The notes: generated by a model from the sequence alone, not told the origin. A DNA stretch of 64,000 bases from Erodium maritimum (GCA_963921825.1 OY997588.1:65306617-65370616); one strand, 5' to 3'; shown: positions 10,923 through 22,669, counted from the first letter of the stretch. Made by a program: numbers and translations.

Positions 10923-13565
10923 TGTAAGAACCACTCCCGGTCAACGCCAGTCAAATCGGCGAAAAACAGGAAATTTTAAAATTTTGAGACAGACACCTAA
11001 ATGAACCTAAATTTGACCCCGAGGGTCATATCGGACTTGAGTTGATCCCGATAGTGAGTTCTCGGGGAATCAGGCCAACTTTTTGACCAATTTGGGAAAT
11101 GTTGACTTTTTGCCAGAAAAGTCAACCGAGCGACGTTTTGGTCCGTTAGAGGCCCGTTTTGGATCCAAAAAGCTTAGTCGTCGTTACAGCGGTCTTAGTT
11201 AAGCCGTTTCCTTGTAGCCCATGAAATTTCGTAATTTCTTGGAAAATGGGCCCGTTCGGGGCCCGAGACGGCCGAATTTCGCGAATCTGACAGAAAAATA
11301 TCTACAAATATATTTTTCATAAAGGTGGGACCCACAAGACACTTGTCACCCAAATGGTGGTAGTTGGTTTTTAAAATAAAGAAAAAGGAAAAGATGAGTG
11401 GTAGTTTTGTAATTAAGAAGTAGTTGGTATTTTGGACAAAACAAAAGGAAGAAGCTTGTGGTGTGTTCGGCCATTAAGGAAAAAGAAATAGAAAATAGAG
11501 AGAGAAAGAAGAGAGAAGAAGTAGAGAAGGAAAAGGGAAAAAAAAGAGAAGAAGAGGTGTTAGGGTTTGCGATTTTCCGACGATCCAACCGACAGATCGT
11601 CTCAACGGTTGAAGAATCGAGCTCCAATCGTCATTCCCTATGGTGAGAACCCTTTTGAATCTCGTTTTGGTACGTTTGAAAGTTAGGGTTTGTGTTTAAA
11701 CGGGTTAAATATGGATGAGTCGAGGTGTAGGGTTCGTTGGGAACGTTTTGGAGCCAAAATGATCGGTTTCCGGTGACCGGAGGCTCGGGGGAGCTCCGGC
11801 CACCGTGGGTGGTGGCTGGCCGGAGCTAGGACCGGCCACCACTGTGGTGAACTGGTCCAAAATCGGTCCAGCCACCCACGGCTAGTGGTGGCCGGGTGGG
11901 GCCCACGTGTCGGGTCTCGGGTTTTTTGTGTTCAGGTGGTTTTGGACAATCCTCGAATCGATAATTCACACCTGGAACGAATTATGGAATTAAATTGTGA
12001 AAATTGGAATTATCGGGTTTAGAAACTTTAAACGCGAATTAAATCGCTCGGAAGTCGGAAATTGATTATGTCGATTGCATTGGAACCCTTGAATTATCCT
12101 AAGATCGTAGAAACGAAAACGGGAATTTTCGGAGCCCCGGAAGGGCGTTTTCCAACCCCGGGCAGATTCGCCGAGCCGGGCGAATCGGGCCTTTCCGGGC
12201 CTATTATTGACAATGTCGAGTAATTGGGAAGTTTGGGAGTGATCGGCATTACCGGGGTTGCATTTGGGCGTCTAATTCTTTAAAATTCAGCTTTGCCTGC
12301 GAACTTAAAAAGTGTTTTAATTGTGTTCTTGTTAGATCGTACCGCCGACCAAGGAAAGGGGAGGCTAGGCGAGTGATCGCGAGCACGCCGGAGCTTGGGC
12401 ATGGACTTTTGGAAAGCGTTACGAGGTAGGGAGTTGGGCCCGTATTTGGTTGACTGACGTGCTGAGTGGTAGTTAGTCGTGTTGTCGTATTCTTTTCCTT
12501 TCCTTTGCGGGGTATTGTGTGCCTTTTGGTTGTGACTGTGATTGTTCTGGTGGTACTGTTGAGTTGTGCTCGAGGGGTGTGTCGTACTCTCCAATGCGTG
12601 GTCGGTAAAGAGCAGAGGGTTGTGGTCCCCGTAGGTGAGTAGCACTTTCCGGCGCGTGATTGGTAAAGTACTAAGGTTAGAGTTGTGCCCGAGGGGTGTG
12701 TCGTACTCTCAAATGCGTGGTCGGTAAAGAGCAGAGGGATGTGGTCCCCGTAGGTGAGTAGCACCTCCCGGCGCGTGATTGGTAAAGTGCTAAGGTTAGA
12801 GCTGTGCCCGAGGGGTGTGTCGTACTCTCCAATGCATGGTCGGTAAAGAGCAGAGTGTTGTGGTCCCCGTAGGTGAGTAGCACCTTCCGGCGCGTGATTG
12901 GTAAAGTGTTGAGTCTAGATTTATGCCCGAGGGGTGTGTCGTACCCTCCGGTGCGCGGTCGGTAAAGAGCAGAGGGATGTGGTCCCCATCAGGTGAGTAG
13001 CACCTTCTGGCGCATGATCGGTAAAGTGCTGAGGCTTGTGGTTGTGGTTTGCGTGATTTTGATCACTTCTGTGTTGTGTTCTTTGAGGTTGTCATTACGG
13101 TGTCGGGTCCACATTACATGTACGGGTGTTTAGTTTGGTTGGGGAAAGTAACAGTTTTCGTGTGACAGTCGGGTTACTTGAGTTTGGGGATAGTAGTCCC
13201 CGGTGTTTTATTTGTTGGTTGGTTTTTCCGGCATTTCTGCTAGTATGACGTAGTCAGTCTGGTATCCGTGGTGGTGAGCGAACGCTCACCCCTAGCTGCT
13301 TTTCCTACAGGTACTGGTGGTGAGACGGACTAGGAGAGCTCTCGAAGCTTGAAGAGCTGGGAGCGGGAGTCCGGGTCTTTGGGAGTTTAGCGACGTACGC
13401 TTTGGTTTTTGTCCGCTTGTTTTGGACGTATTTTAAGTTGTAAAATATTATTTTGATTAACTCAAAGTGGTGATTTTAAGCAGTTTTATTAAAATGTTTG
13501 AAAATGGTTTTATTGTTTCACCGTTCGCGTTCCGGGTTCGGTCCTACTGAATTCGGGGCGTGACA
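10923..13565 (+). repeat. Tekay 3' LTR
   Basis: A 2643-bp LTR from TGTAAGAACC to GGGGCGTGACA, directly after the polypurine tract. It shares borders and long blocks (for example ttgaccaatttgggaaatg and cgagcgacgttttggtcc) with the solo LTR at 31062-33962. Its central tandem array is unrelated in unit to that of the other two Tekay LTRs, so it belongs to a different subfamily. No 5-bp duplication matches between 3183-3187 (ccagt) and 13566-13570 (aatcc). Confidence 0.9.
12540..13040 (+). repeat. Tandem repeat array in Tekay 3' LTR, about 125-bp unit
   Basis: About four imperfect units, each holding ggggtgtgtcgtactctcca, ggtcggtaaagagcagaggg, ggtccccgtaggtgagtagc and gcgtgattggtaaagtgct. This array occupies the place where the other Tekay LTRs carry their 58-bp and 44-bp arrays. 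Confidence 0.85.
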
Positions 13566-14224
13566 AATCCAAACTAGCATCTCATCGGGACTGTAGGTCA
13601 AAGAGGCATTAGCAGCTATCAGGAAACACCACAAGAGGACGACCATAGTGGTAGGATGGAGCCACCTGCACTGATAAGAAGGGACCATATCTCTAGCCAC
13701 AAAGGTCGTAGTTGGCAGGGGAAAAAGAGACACAACCTCCCTCAGAGAGAAAAAACTAGTCTGCTCCGACGACCCTTCAAGGAAACGACAACCCATGAGC
13801 ATGACAAACTCTGATGATAGTGAGGCAATCGAGACCGGCTCCGACCTTCCAGCGAGCACAAGACGCTCTTGAAATAGATCTGGTTCAAAACTTTCGGACA
13901 AGCTCCAATAGAGAAAGCCCCACCATAGCGACAAACGAGGAGGCAAGGAACTTGATCTTCTCAACTGCTGGACGGAGAGATTGAGGCTGATAGGTTGTCG
14001 AAGACAGAGGAGTGAGAAGGGAAGAGAACGAAGGTGAGGAAAAGGGTAGAGAAGGATATGGGAAGAAGAGGGTCGCCACCAGAATTGTCCTTGGCCTGAA
14101 TCGTGGCAGTTACCGATGATGACAAAGAGAAAGGGTGGCGGGTATGGTTTAAACGAGGAGCAGAAGCATGCTTCGTTGAGAGAGTTTTTAATTTCATGAA
14201 CTTTGTGTTCTTGATAAAAAAAAT
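13566..14224. other. Unassigned sequence, possible LINE tail at its right end
   Basis: No conserved protein motif is recognisable on either strand; the 148-codon minus-strand open frame (13518-13964) extends into the LTR and has no familiar motif. The right end reads gtgttcttgataaaaaaaat, which resembles the 3' tail of a plant LINE in plus orientation. I cannot assign it further. Confidence 0.3.
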
Positions 14225-14491
14225 ATCCACTAAGTTTATTAGAAGTAATAATCCATTACTCTGTTGCACGAACGATAGTTAATTAGTTAGTTAGATAGGT
14301 GAACCCAACAACACAACAACAATTTACGTGTATTTCTTAATTGACCAACTTAGAACAACAGTTAAACATCACGACCCTGTTCTACTAATCACAATCCTTA
14401 TGTCCGGCCCAATATTGATCGATTATCGATTATAAATTATATTTTTTCAATCGTATACACTTACGTGTATAATTGAAATAATATAAAAGTA

Positions 14492-14788
14492 GGGATAACG
14501 TTGTTTCCAAACCTTTCCAAACGTTTCATTATCACATCCTAACCGAGGCAAACGTTTCGTTACAATTCCTAACTCGAAAGGTTTCTTTTTTACAATTCCT
14601 AACCCAAAGGTGGTATTTTTTTTACAATTCCTAACTGCGAAAACAACTACTTTTTGTAGTAAAGTACCACCTTTGGGTTAGGAATTGTAAAAAAGAAACC
14701 TTTTAAGGTAGGAATTGTAACGAAACGTTTGTCTCGGTTAACATGTGATAATGAAACGTTTGGAAAGGTTTGGAAACAACGTTATCCC
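14492..14788. mobile_element. Foldback MITE, Mutator-like, with 10-bp TSD
   Basis: A 297-bp near-perfect palindrome. The left half begins gggataacgttgtttccaaa and the right half ends with its reverse complement; the arms stay complementary for well over 100 bp with small differences. TATAAAAGTA flanks it at 14482-14491 and 14789-14798. A 9-10 bp duplication with long terminal inverted repeats fits a non-autonomous Mutator-like element. It has no coding capacity. Confidence 0.85.
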
Positions 14789-14956
14789 TATAAAAGTATT
14801 ATACTCTCAACTTTAATTATAAGTGTACATCTTGGGGTGTTTTAAAGTCATACTCCACGAGAAGGCTTTATTTTTCCTTTTTAGTTTATAAGGTATTTTG
14901 TTTGATTGATAGCTCACCCATGTCTTCAGATTAATTCCAATCTTTGTATCATCATT

Positions 14957-16170
14957 TAAAGTTTTTTGTTATCGGCGAAGGTTTATAAAGTTCTCCATTA
15001 CCCAAGATGGGTCAAGGAGGAAACCTGTTAATCAACATGTTAGAGTAATACAATCAAACTTAACCCTAAGCCATTATATGGCCAGAAACCCATCCTACCC
15101 AAAGAAACCTATGTAACAAATTGAGAATAAAAAAAAGTAACAAACAAAAACATCCCCTACCTAACTTAAAATACGCTAACTCGGGAGGCGACTCTGTCTA
15201 CAAATGAATTGGAACCCCAGCTAAGAATATCATCAATCTCCAAGTTCACCTTTACACACTAAAAAAGAAACAACCAACCAACCTTCCAATCCCATCTGAA
15301 ATAGAGTAAAAATATGAACCAATCCCCAAGGTACTCCACCACCCCGAACAGAATCAAACCGGACGAGGTTACTCCTCTCACGTTCCACATGAGGAGTGAG
15401 AGAAATTATCATCCTCCTCCGTCACGGTGAGATTTTCCTCAAACTCTAAGGGTTGAGATCAGTGTCCAAGGCATCTACGTGTTCTTTCAATTCCGTCCCA
15501 ACCAACTTCGTACGGAACCCAACAGTACTACAATGCGCCCATGCCTCTGTTGCTGCTTTTCGATTCAATTTTGTATTTTTCTGCGCAGGACCATAACTCT
15601 CCGTCATCACTTCCTTATCGCTTTCATCAATTGGACTTATCTATTTCCTTACTCATTTTCGACCGGGGGCTTTAAGAAGTGCAATGGCAGACCCGGATTC
15701 GGTTTTTTCTGAATCTTCTACCGAAAAATCCTTGCTTCCTTGCGGCTGTATGGCTCCACATACTCTCTGAGCGACATCGACCAAACCTGGTGGACCTAGC
15801 TGAGTACTGCTTTCCGTAGAGAGATCCTCCTTACAAGCTTCTATTCCGCCACCAGCGAAACCACTTACATGCTTCCCATGAGATACATTTGCTCCTCCAT
15901 CTCTTTCCCTTAACATATGCGAGATATCCGAGTTTGTAATGCTCGACATGCTACAACTCTTATTACCCACAACTGGAACCGTATACACATCTACTACCTG
16001 AACCTCCCCCGAGAAGGTATCCCCTTCCACATCTACTTCCACACACTTGGTTTGTGGTTTATTTAATGCCACCTTTACCAAGAAATAAGCTTCATGCATG
16101 ACCCAACCAGTGAACAATATCGGGTGAAGCATCATTGTAGAGCCAAGACTTTGTGTAGTTCATTCGATAT
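14957..16170 (-). mobile_element. LINE with nearly all of ORF2 deleted
   Basis: The left end, read on the minus strand, is CTTCGCCGATAACAAAAAAC, a LINE-type 3' tail. The minus strand holds an ORF1-like frame (15653-16135, 160 codons, starting MMLHPILFTGWVMHEAYFLV). About 250 bases beyond it the start of an endonuclease is visible as LLMWNVRGVTSSGLILF (about 15360-15410). No RT block lies between this and the tail, so almost all of ORF2 is gone. The ORF1 frame itself lacks recognisable DUF4283 or CCHC motifs and is probably a C-terminal piece. Confidence 0.55.
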
Positions 16171-16487
16171 TGTTAGTCTTAGTTCCCGTAGTCCAATTGT
16201 AAATGTCCAAATGTAAATATAATAGTGAGCAATAAAATTGAAGAGCCTTTATATTACTTATGTGTTGGAGTAATGTATCGATGTGTGTTTTAATCTATGC
16301 CCACCATGCGAATAGAACCATATATCGAGATAGATCACACTCAATGGGTCCCAATATAACAAAGCTTCACTAGAAGTGACTAGTATGAAAGATGACTTTT
16401 TATGGCTTACGTTCGGTTAGTCATTAGAATGGGATTCCAGAGTCTGATCATAGATATCATGTGGGACATGATATTGTACAACCCGCC
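16171..16487 (+). repeat. Truncated copia LTR
   Basis: TGTTAGTCTTAGTTCCCGTA and the next 300 bases match the start of the solo LTR at 5288. The match breaks at acccgcc (16487), exactly where the Athila-like LTR begins with TGATGCTGG. The remaining 1.37 kb of the LTR is not found on the far side of that element. Confidence 0.85.
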
Positions 16488-18344
16488 TGATGCTGGTCCA
16501 TTTTAACACATAAAAGGGCCATATTTTATCGAGTTATATAGACTTTTAGCCGGTTTTCTTATCATATACTTAGGTTTAGCATGAATAACTGTTTTCTTTG
16601 TGTGTTTGGTGTTTTGATGGAAAACCGACGCATTTTGGGTGGTTCGTGTAGGTGGATCGTCAAGAGGGTCTCTTTTGTTCGCTCCAGAGTATATCCATGT
16701 CTGGTATTTTTTTTGTAGGTCTTGAAAGGCTAAATATTTTGGTGCAATAATGAGATCAATTGGAGTCCAAACGAAGTCAGAGCGAGCAAAATAGCGAAAA
16801 AGGAGCAAAAATGGAGAGTGACCCAGTTGGCCGACACATGGCGATGCCACCCCTCTGTCCTGTCCGTGTGCCTTAGCAAGAGTCAGACACTTGTCCCTGC
16901 CCTCAGCCTCCATTCTCCTTGCGTGCGACACGTGTGCATCTCGGCCGCCGACGTCTCCCCTTGTGACACCTGTCCCGCTCAGCTCCCCTCTCTCATGTGC
17001 CTCGTGTCCCTCCGCTCATCCTCTCCCTTTATTGCATGTGTCCTTCCTTGATTAGATCAACCATAGGGCAGCACTTTTTCCTACTGTACGAGTTTTATGT
17101 TCCTTTTGCTTCCTTTTTTATCAATAAAATCGTTCTTTTTGTCGATAAAAAAAACAATAGGGCAGCACTAATATTTCTCAATGCCGCAACTCTGATTTAG
17201 GAGAAGCACAATCATCTTCATTTTTTTCAAAGAACACCATTTCACCATTTTTCAACACGAACCACCATTTTTATATAGTTTTTCTTTTTTTTATATCTTT
17301 TATAGAATTTAAGTTTTATTATTTTGAATTATTTGTTGAGGATCCATAATTTTTAGGGTAGAGAACCAATTTGGGATTTCTTTGAGTAGAGATTGTTGGA
17401 GACAAGCTCCAATTTTTAGCTACATAAGGGATTTCCTTTGGTGGATTTACAAGAGTATCAAGGCTAGAGATCGGGACCAGAAGAGGAACGAGCTTTAAAC
17501 GATTAACTTGGTGATTGTATTTTACTCCCCATCTTGATTATGAGTTTAATTGTTTCTTTCTTCTCATCCTTGAATTTTCTCACCATGAACACCTAAACCC
17601 CCAATTTCTAGGGCTATGGGGGATTAGAGTAGGGATTTATATAAAATGGATGCTTCGATTGTGGTGATTGTTGGTTTGTATTAGTGTCTATGATTGATTT
17701 ATGCGTAATGTTTTACCTCCCGTGTAGGCGTGGTAATTGTTTCGAATTAGTATCTATCACTTGAAAGAGGAGGATTCTAATTAGTTTAAAATCGATCATA
17801 GGGTGGATTTAAATCCTAGCTAGAACTAGTGGGGTTAATACAATTGCAACAGTTATAGACTTGTTTTCTTCAAAAGCTAAAAGTTGTCAAAGAGCTTACC
17901 GCTTTGGGTTTTCCTACATCGAGAGTCGAAAGAACTCGGTGGTTAGATTCCATTAGGTTCCGAATCATTTGAAAGAAGGTAGGACTAGAATTGAGATAAC
18001 TTGTTTCCTCTAAAATAAGTCAACATCACAACAATCGAACATGTTCAATTTTATGGAATGAACTCGATGAACCTGTGCCCTTGATTTCTCATCACTTGAT
18101 TCAAGATAAGAAAACTCTCCGCTAAGTTCTATATTTTCTTTATTTGAGTCTATTTCCTTGTTTTCTGTTTTTCAAAACTAAAAGATAGATTTTTATCGAA
18201 ACAGCTTAGCTACGAACTGTCGATAGCAAGTGTTTTCCTTTTGCTATCTTGGGCTCGATATCTTGGAATTTACTTTCAGTTACTACTTGGCGACCGGTGC
18301 ACTTGCCGTGTACCGTATTTTGCGATTAAACCCGCAGGACGTCA
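16488..18344 (+). repeat. Athila/Tat-like gypsy 5' LTR
   Basis: The segment begins TGATGCTGGTCC and ends near GACGTCA at 18344, eight bases before a primer-binding site. Its base composition and phrases, such as the stretch around 17640-18100, resemble the long AT-rich LTRs of Athila/Tat elements. An 81-bp LINE tail is inserted at 17076-17156. No matching 3' LTR is visible before 20633, so the right border of the element is lost. Confidence 0.6.
17076..17156 (+). mobile_element. Very short 5'-truncated LINE insertion with 13-bp TSD
   Basis: The 81-bp insert ends gttctttttgtcgataaaaa, a LINE 3' tail. ATAGGGCAGCACT flanks it at 17063-17075 and 17157-17169. Only the extreme 3' end was copied before reverse transcription stopped. 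Confidence 0.8.
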
Positions 18345-18351
18345 AGTTTTA

Positions 18352-18370
18352 TGGCGCCGTTGCCGGGGAG
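18352..18370 (+). promoter_or_regulatory. Primer-binding site, tRNA-Asp type
   Basis: TGGCGCCGTTGCCGGGGA is the primer-binding site known from Athila/Tat-type elements, complementary to the 3' end of a plant tRNA-Asp. It lies seven bases after the probable LTR end. Confidence 0.85.
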
Positions 18371-18460
18371 AAATTAGGCAACCCTTGCTATATAGTTTGT
18401 GTTATGTCTGTTTCATTCTTGTATTTTTTTTTCTAGTTGATTCTTTGCATCGTAGATTTT

Positions 18461-19447
18461 ATGGAGAATTGGTTACCTAATAAGGGGTATTGTGATATTT
18501 GTGGTGCTAATGATCATCTGTTTTACAATTGCGAGTTTCTTGTGCATTCAAGTGCCGATAGTCAAAAATGGGGGGACACTTCCACTCTTGATCAAGGTTA
18601 TCATGTTGAACCGCAATTGCCTAGTGACGAGGAGTCGTCACTTTGAGAAGTTTGTCTAACTTTCCTAAACCGATTTGAGGAGAAGGAAAGGCGACATGAG
18701 GAGGAAAGACGATTGGATGAGATGCACAAGATGGACGAGATGATGATGCAAATGGAGAGGAAACAAGAGGAACAAGCATCCACATTCCAAGAGCTTCAAA
18801 ATCAATTGAATGATTTCATGCAATTGATTAATGAGACAAACTTTGATGATCAAGCATTACACATTGAGGATGATCATTCAGAGCACTTACGTGACACAAC
18901 GAAACAAGAAACTCGTGATTCAACCATGAGTTTAGAGGTAAGTGCGAAATGTGAGGTATCAAGTTCTTATCCTTCTTGCATTATTCCAATTCAATCTCCA
19001 TGTAGTTTTGATGCACCGAATTCTATAGATGTAAATAAGGAGTGTACAGTTGTAGAAAATAGTTCACAAACTCTTGTTGAGCCAAATCTTCCCATAGTAT
19101 CCATAGAGTTGGCTGACAGGTCTATTAGATATCTAAGGGTGACTATGGAAGATGCTCTCAAGAGAGGGGTTATGTTTGAATCTCCCATTGATTTTATTTT
19201 GCTAGACATCGAGCATGATGTCGAAATTCCATTTATTGTGGGAGATTCATTTTTAGATTCTAGCAAATCAATTCTTTATGTTCAACCTATACTATTGATT
19301 TATAAAGTAAATGTTGAGCGTAATGTTTTTGATTCATTTGCTAGTCCTCATTCCCCGTTTGTGAGTTATTATTCTATTTCGGTAGATGCTACTAACACAA
19401 ACATAAAAAATGAACTAATTCAAAATGAGAGCATACTCTTTTCTTGA
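18461..19447 (+). pseudogene. Gag/protease-like frame of an Athila/Tat derivative, one internal TGA
   Basis: From ATG at 18461 one frame runs to 19447 (329 codons) and is interrupted only by a TGA at 18644-18646. Near the N-terminus is a CCHC zinc knuckle, CDICGANDHLFYNC. After the TGA comes a charged coiled coil (FEEKERRHEEERRLDEMHKM, then a Met/Glu/Gln-rich stretch). The C-terminal part, ELADRSIRYLRVTMEDALKR then PIDFILLDIEHDVEIPFIVG, matches the second half of an Athila-type retropepsin, but the half with the catalytic Asp loop is missing. No RT or integrase follows. It resembles a deletion derivative that kept LTR, PBS and part of gag-pro. The N-terminal position of the zinc knuckle is unusual for Gag and may reflect deletion of the capsid region. 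Confidence 0.7.
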
Positions 19448-20632
19448 CTCGAGAATTAGAGGGGAGACGATGATGTTTAGAAAACCGACATGCTTCACAA
19501 TCTAAAGATTGTACTTTCTCAAACTGGGGATAAAGCTGCTTCAAAATTGGGCTTCAAGTAAGGTTAAGGTGGCTAAACATACGACTAGTGGTGCAAGTTT
19601 CTCGATATCCATGATGTAAAGAACCCCCCCCCCCCCCACCCCGATTCTGTCCTTTACTAATAATCTGCTTTTTCAAAAGATCTTGAAACAGACAATGATC
19701 ATGATAAAATGAGACACAACAATTGAGCTATAATATGTTACAACACTTTATTGTATGTTATTATACATGCTTAGTAACATGTTTTGGCTTATCCTTTAGA
19801 AACATGATTAGGCCGCTACTTAGTAACATGATTAAGGTTGTGCTTTAGTTTAGGCTTGTGTTTAGTAACATGACTAGGTACAAATCAAACTTAGCATAAC
19901 ATATGGATTTTATTGGATAAAATCATAATATGAATACTCAAACTAATGTTAGGTATTAGTGATGCTTTTCAATTATCACAAAGAGCTAACCGAAACTTGG
20001 ATTCTATGTATTGGTGCGTCTTAGCGTGGGTTACATAAGGCCACAAGCTAGGAAGGTACCAAACCAAAGGATTATGTACGGTTGCGTCCTAGTATGGGGT
20101 ATATAATAACCAAGGAAAGGGAAGATGGAAAAATGTTTTCCATTAGATTGATATGGTTGAACCTAACTGGAGTATGCGACATCACTCGGGGGCATCAAGA
20201 TAGAAAGTTGCCAAACAACACATAATGATGTGTGTGTTCTATTCAAGAGTTTCATATGTGATTCAATTGGCAAACCTACCTAAATAATCATAAGAGGGGC
20301 GATGAGCCTAGCTCACTCCAATTATAGTGAAATATGGATCTTGGGAATTTTCTTTGAGATATAATTGAGAATTGCTTAAATATTAAAATTAGTTATTAAC
20401 TACTCTATATATATCTTTATGCCCTATTGTTGTAGATTAGTTTGTCATACTTATTATTTATCTTATCACAAGAGATTAGTCCTAAGAGGATCCACCCACA
20501 AAACCAAGTTTTGAGTGGTACAAATCTAAGAAATGTTCTTAACAAAATGACAAGGAATGGTTCCTTGACCAAACCTCACTCTAATGATTCAACTAATTTG
20601 GTTAGGGTTCAATAGGATGTTTATGGTAAGCA
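19448..20632. other. Unassigned AT-rich sequence and left part of an old copia ruin
   Basis: I see no conserved protein motif. A run of 14-15 C at about 19626-19640 stands alone. Related phrases recur (ttggtgcgtcttagcgtggg and ggttgcgtcctagtatgggg). The stretch just before 20633 is continuous, across the AAGCA duplication, with decayed plus-strand copia sequence at 29099, so at least its right end is part of that older element. Confidence 0.4.
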
Positions 20633-22319
20633 TGTTGGGTCTCGAGGTAGGGTTGGAGATGAACCAACTCGCAGCGGAAAATCAATGAAAACCAAGAGAC
20701 GATTAAACCATGAAACAACTAACAAAAAATGGATTCACAAGAGAAAAATTCAGCACTATTTCTTACCAAAACAAGAACACCGGTTAACGAATGATTGGCT
20801 TGAGTCTCCAAGACGCCTACGTATCCACATGGGAATCAAAGCCACGTAGTTCTTCTATTTGAGGACTCAAGAACACAAAAATGGAGGTGGAAACTAGCCA
20901 AACCCGAAATGGCCATGGAAGAGGGAGAGAAAATGTGTTTCCTATTCTTGTCTTGTGTTTGTTATGTTGAAAAAAGATGACTTAAACATAACAAAACCCA
21001 TACTTGTCCAACTAAAGGCATGGGACAAGTATGGTGTCAAGTAAGGTGTAAATAGGACAAAGTATGGCAAGACAAGATTGGGTTAGGTGGTGAATCACCA
21101 ACACCTTAATCCTTGTCTTGCTTACTTAGTACTAATTAATCAAGACTTGATTAATTAGTTCCATGGGCCTTGGTTGCATGGGCCTTTCATGGGCCTCTTG
21201 GAACATGGCCCGTGACCATTTCCAACGAGGTCCCGTGATTCGCTCATCGCCTCCATGCCTTCCATACCGGAAATGTCCAACATTATCCGACGCGATCAAT
21301 CCCAAGACTCCAAGCCTTGTCTCGATCCGTAAAGTCCTATTCACTTACGGGCACATGACCCAAAACCCAGTTTTGGTCATGTCCCGAGACAACTCCCTTT
21401 TGGTCATTCTCCATAAATGTGTCAATGAGTTTCATCCTCCGGTGTGACCCTTAGGTTTATGCATGTCAATAGATCAACGTAAAATCCCATTTTACTTGAT
21501 CCTATTTAAGTGGCAACTAACGAGACTTTAGTATTGCCTGACACTGCATAGCGAATCGACCCTGTCGATTCTAACCTTTCAGTCGTCCCTGTCATTATCC
21601 TTTTATCTCCGATATCCTGATTGAGATAAGGCATAGAGCCGTCATCCTTATTATTCTCAATCACCGTTCCTTGATATGTGAGATGACTGAAGATATGATA
21701 CCCAGTATCATGTGCATGGCCATGCTATTCTTTCAGTCACTCTCGATCAAGCGGCCGAGAACCGATATCTTTCTCATACCTCAGTATGAGGGATAAATCC
21801 CTTAGCCGCCTTTCGTGTCACTCATGTAGCCCGTCCCCAAGCCAATCCTGGCCGTTATGGAAGCCCTGTTACGGACAACGTTAGGCTCAGGTCAAACTCA
21901 GTTGTTGACTACATAGCAATCACAAAGACTCCTTGGTCTAAGGATACATGACAAGCTACGACACTGAATATGTTCATGACTTAATCTATGGCACATATTC
22001 AGGGCGGGTCGTCCAATATCATGTCCCACATGATATCTATGATCAGACTCCGGAATCCCATTCCAATGACTAACAGAACGTAAGCCATAAAGAGCCATCT
22101 TTCATACTAGTCGCTTCTAGTGAAGCTTTGTTGACTAGGGACCCATCGAGTGTGATCTATCTCGATCTATGGTTCTATTCGCATGGTGGGCATAGATCAG
22201 AGCACACATCGATATATTACTCCAACACATAAGTAATATAAAGCCGCTTTAATTTTATTGCTAACGATGATATATACATTTGGACATTTAGTATTGAACT
22301 ACGAGCACTAAGACTAACA
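20633..22319 (-). repeat. Copia 3' LTR (element on minus strand)
   Basis: TGTTGGGTCTCGAGG to AAGACTAACA in plus-strand reading. Length and sequence equal the LTR at 27407-29093 apart from the one difference noticed. Confidence 0.95.
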
Positions 22320-22333
22320 ATCTCCCACTTGCC
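22320..22333 (-). promoter_or_regulatory. Polypurine tract
   Basis: Read on the minus strand, GGCAAGTGGGAGAT abuts the 3' LTR. AAGTGGGAG is the usual plus-strand primer of plant copia elements. Confidence 0.85.
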
Positions 22334-22486
22334 CTAGTTCCAATCTAAACTCCAATATGTCCCCTATCGACTTTACATGTCTAACATGTTTAGGCAGCGA
22401 CACTGCCTTAGTCAATGGGTTGGCTATGTTATCATCTATTGCAATATAGGTTATCTTCACTTCACCTCAGTTCAGTATTTCTCTGA

Positions 22487-22669
22487 TTAGGTGGATACGC
22501 CGTAGTACATGTTTGGATTTGTTATGCGATCTGGGCTTTTAGCTTGCGCAATGGCCCTTGTGTTGTCGCAAAATGGATTCACCGGGCTGGACGGGTTTTT
22601 AATTACACCCAACCCTGCCGTGAATTTCCAAATCCACATAGCCTCCTTAGCTGCCTCTATAGCATCCAT
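22487..22669 (-). pseudogene. Copia RNase H remnant
   Basis: The frame reads AAKEAMWIWKF, then VNPFCDNTRAIAQAKSPDRI and HYG-like end, matching the C-terminal part of copia RNase H (usually Y/FCDNTGAIAQAKEP). A Gly to Arg change is in the DNT-AI block. The frame is preceded by disrupted sequence between 22670 and 22907. Confidence 0.8.

Noticed and set aside
3188..13565. One ordinary LTR retrotransposon bounded by a pair of LTRs
   Set aside because: The LTRs are inverted with respect to each other, of different subfamilies, and flanked by different pentamers.
13518..13964. 148-codon minus-strand frame as a gene
   Set aside because: It extends into LTR sequence, has no recognisable motif and no supporting gene structure.
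19626..19640. Run of 14-15 C as a functional motif
   Set aside because: It is an isolated homopolymer, possibly a sequencing or assembly length error, with no structure around it.
21132..21447. Conserved 70- and 94-codon frames on opposite strands, seen also at 6160-6475, 27906-28221 and 43814-44129
   Set aside because: They recur only because they lie in LTR copies, overlap each other on both strands, and are not open in the diverged LTR at 62456-63765.
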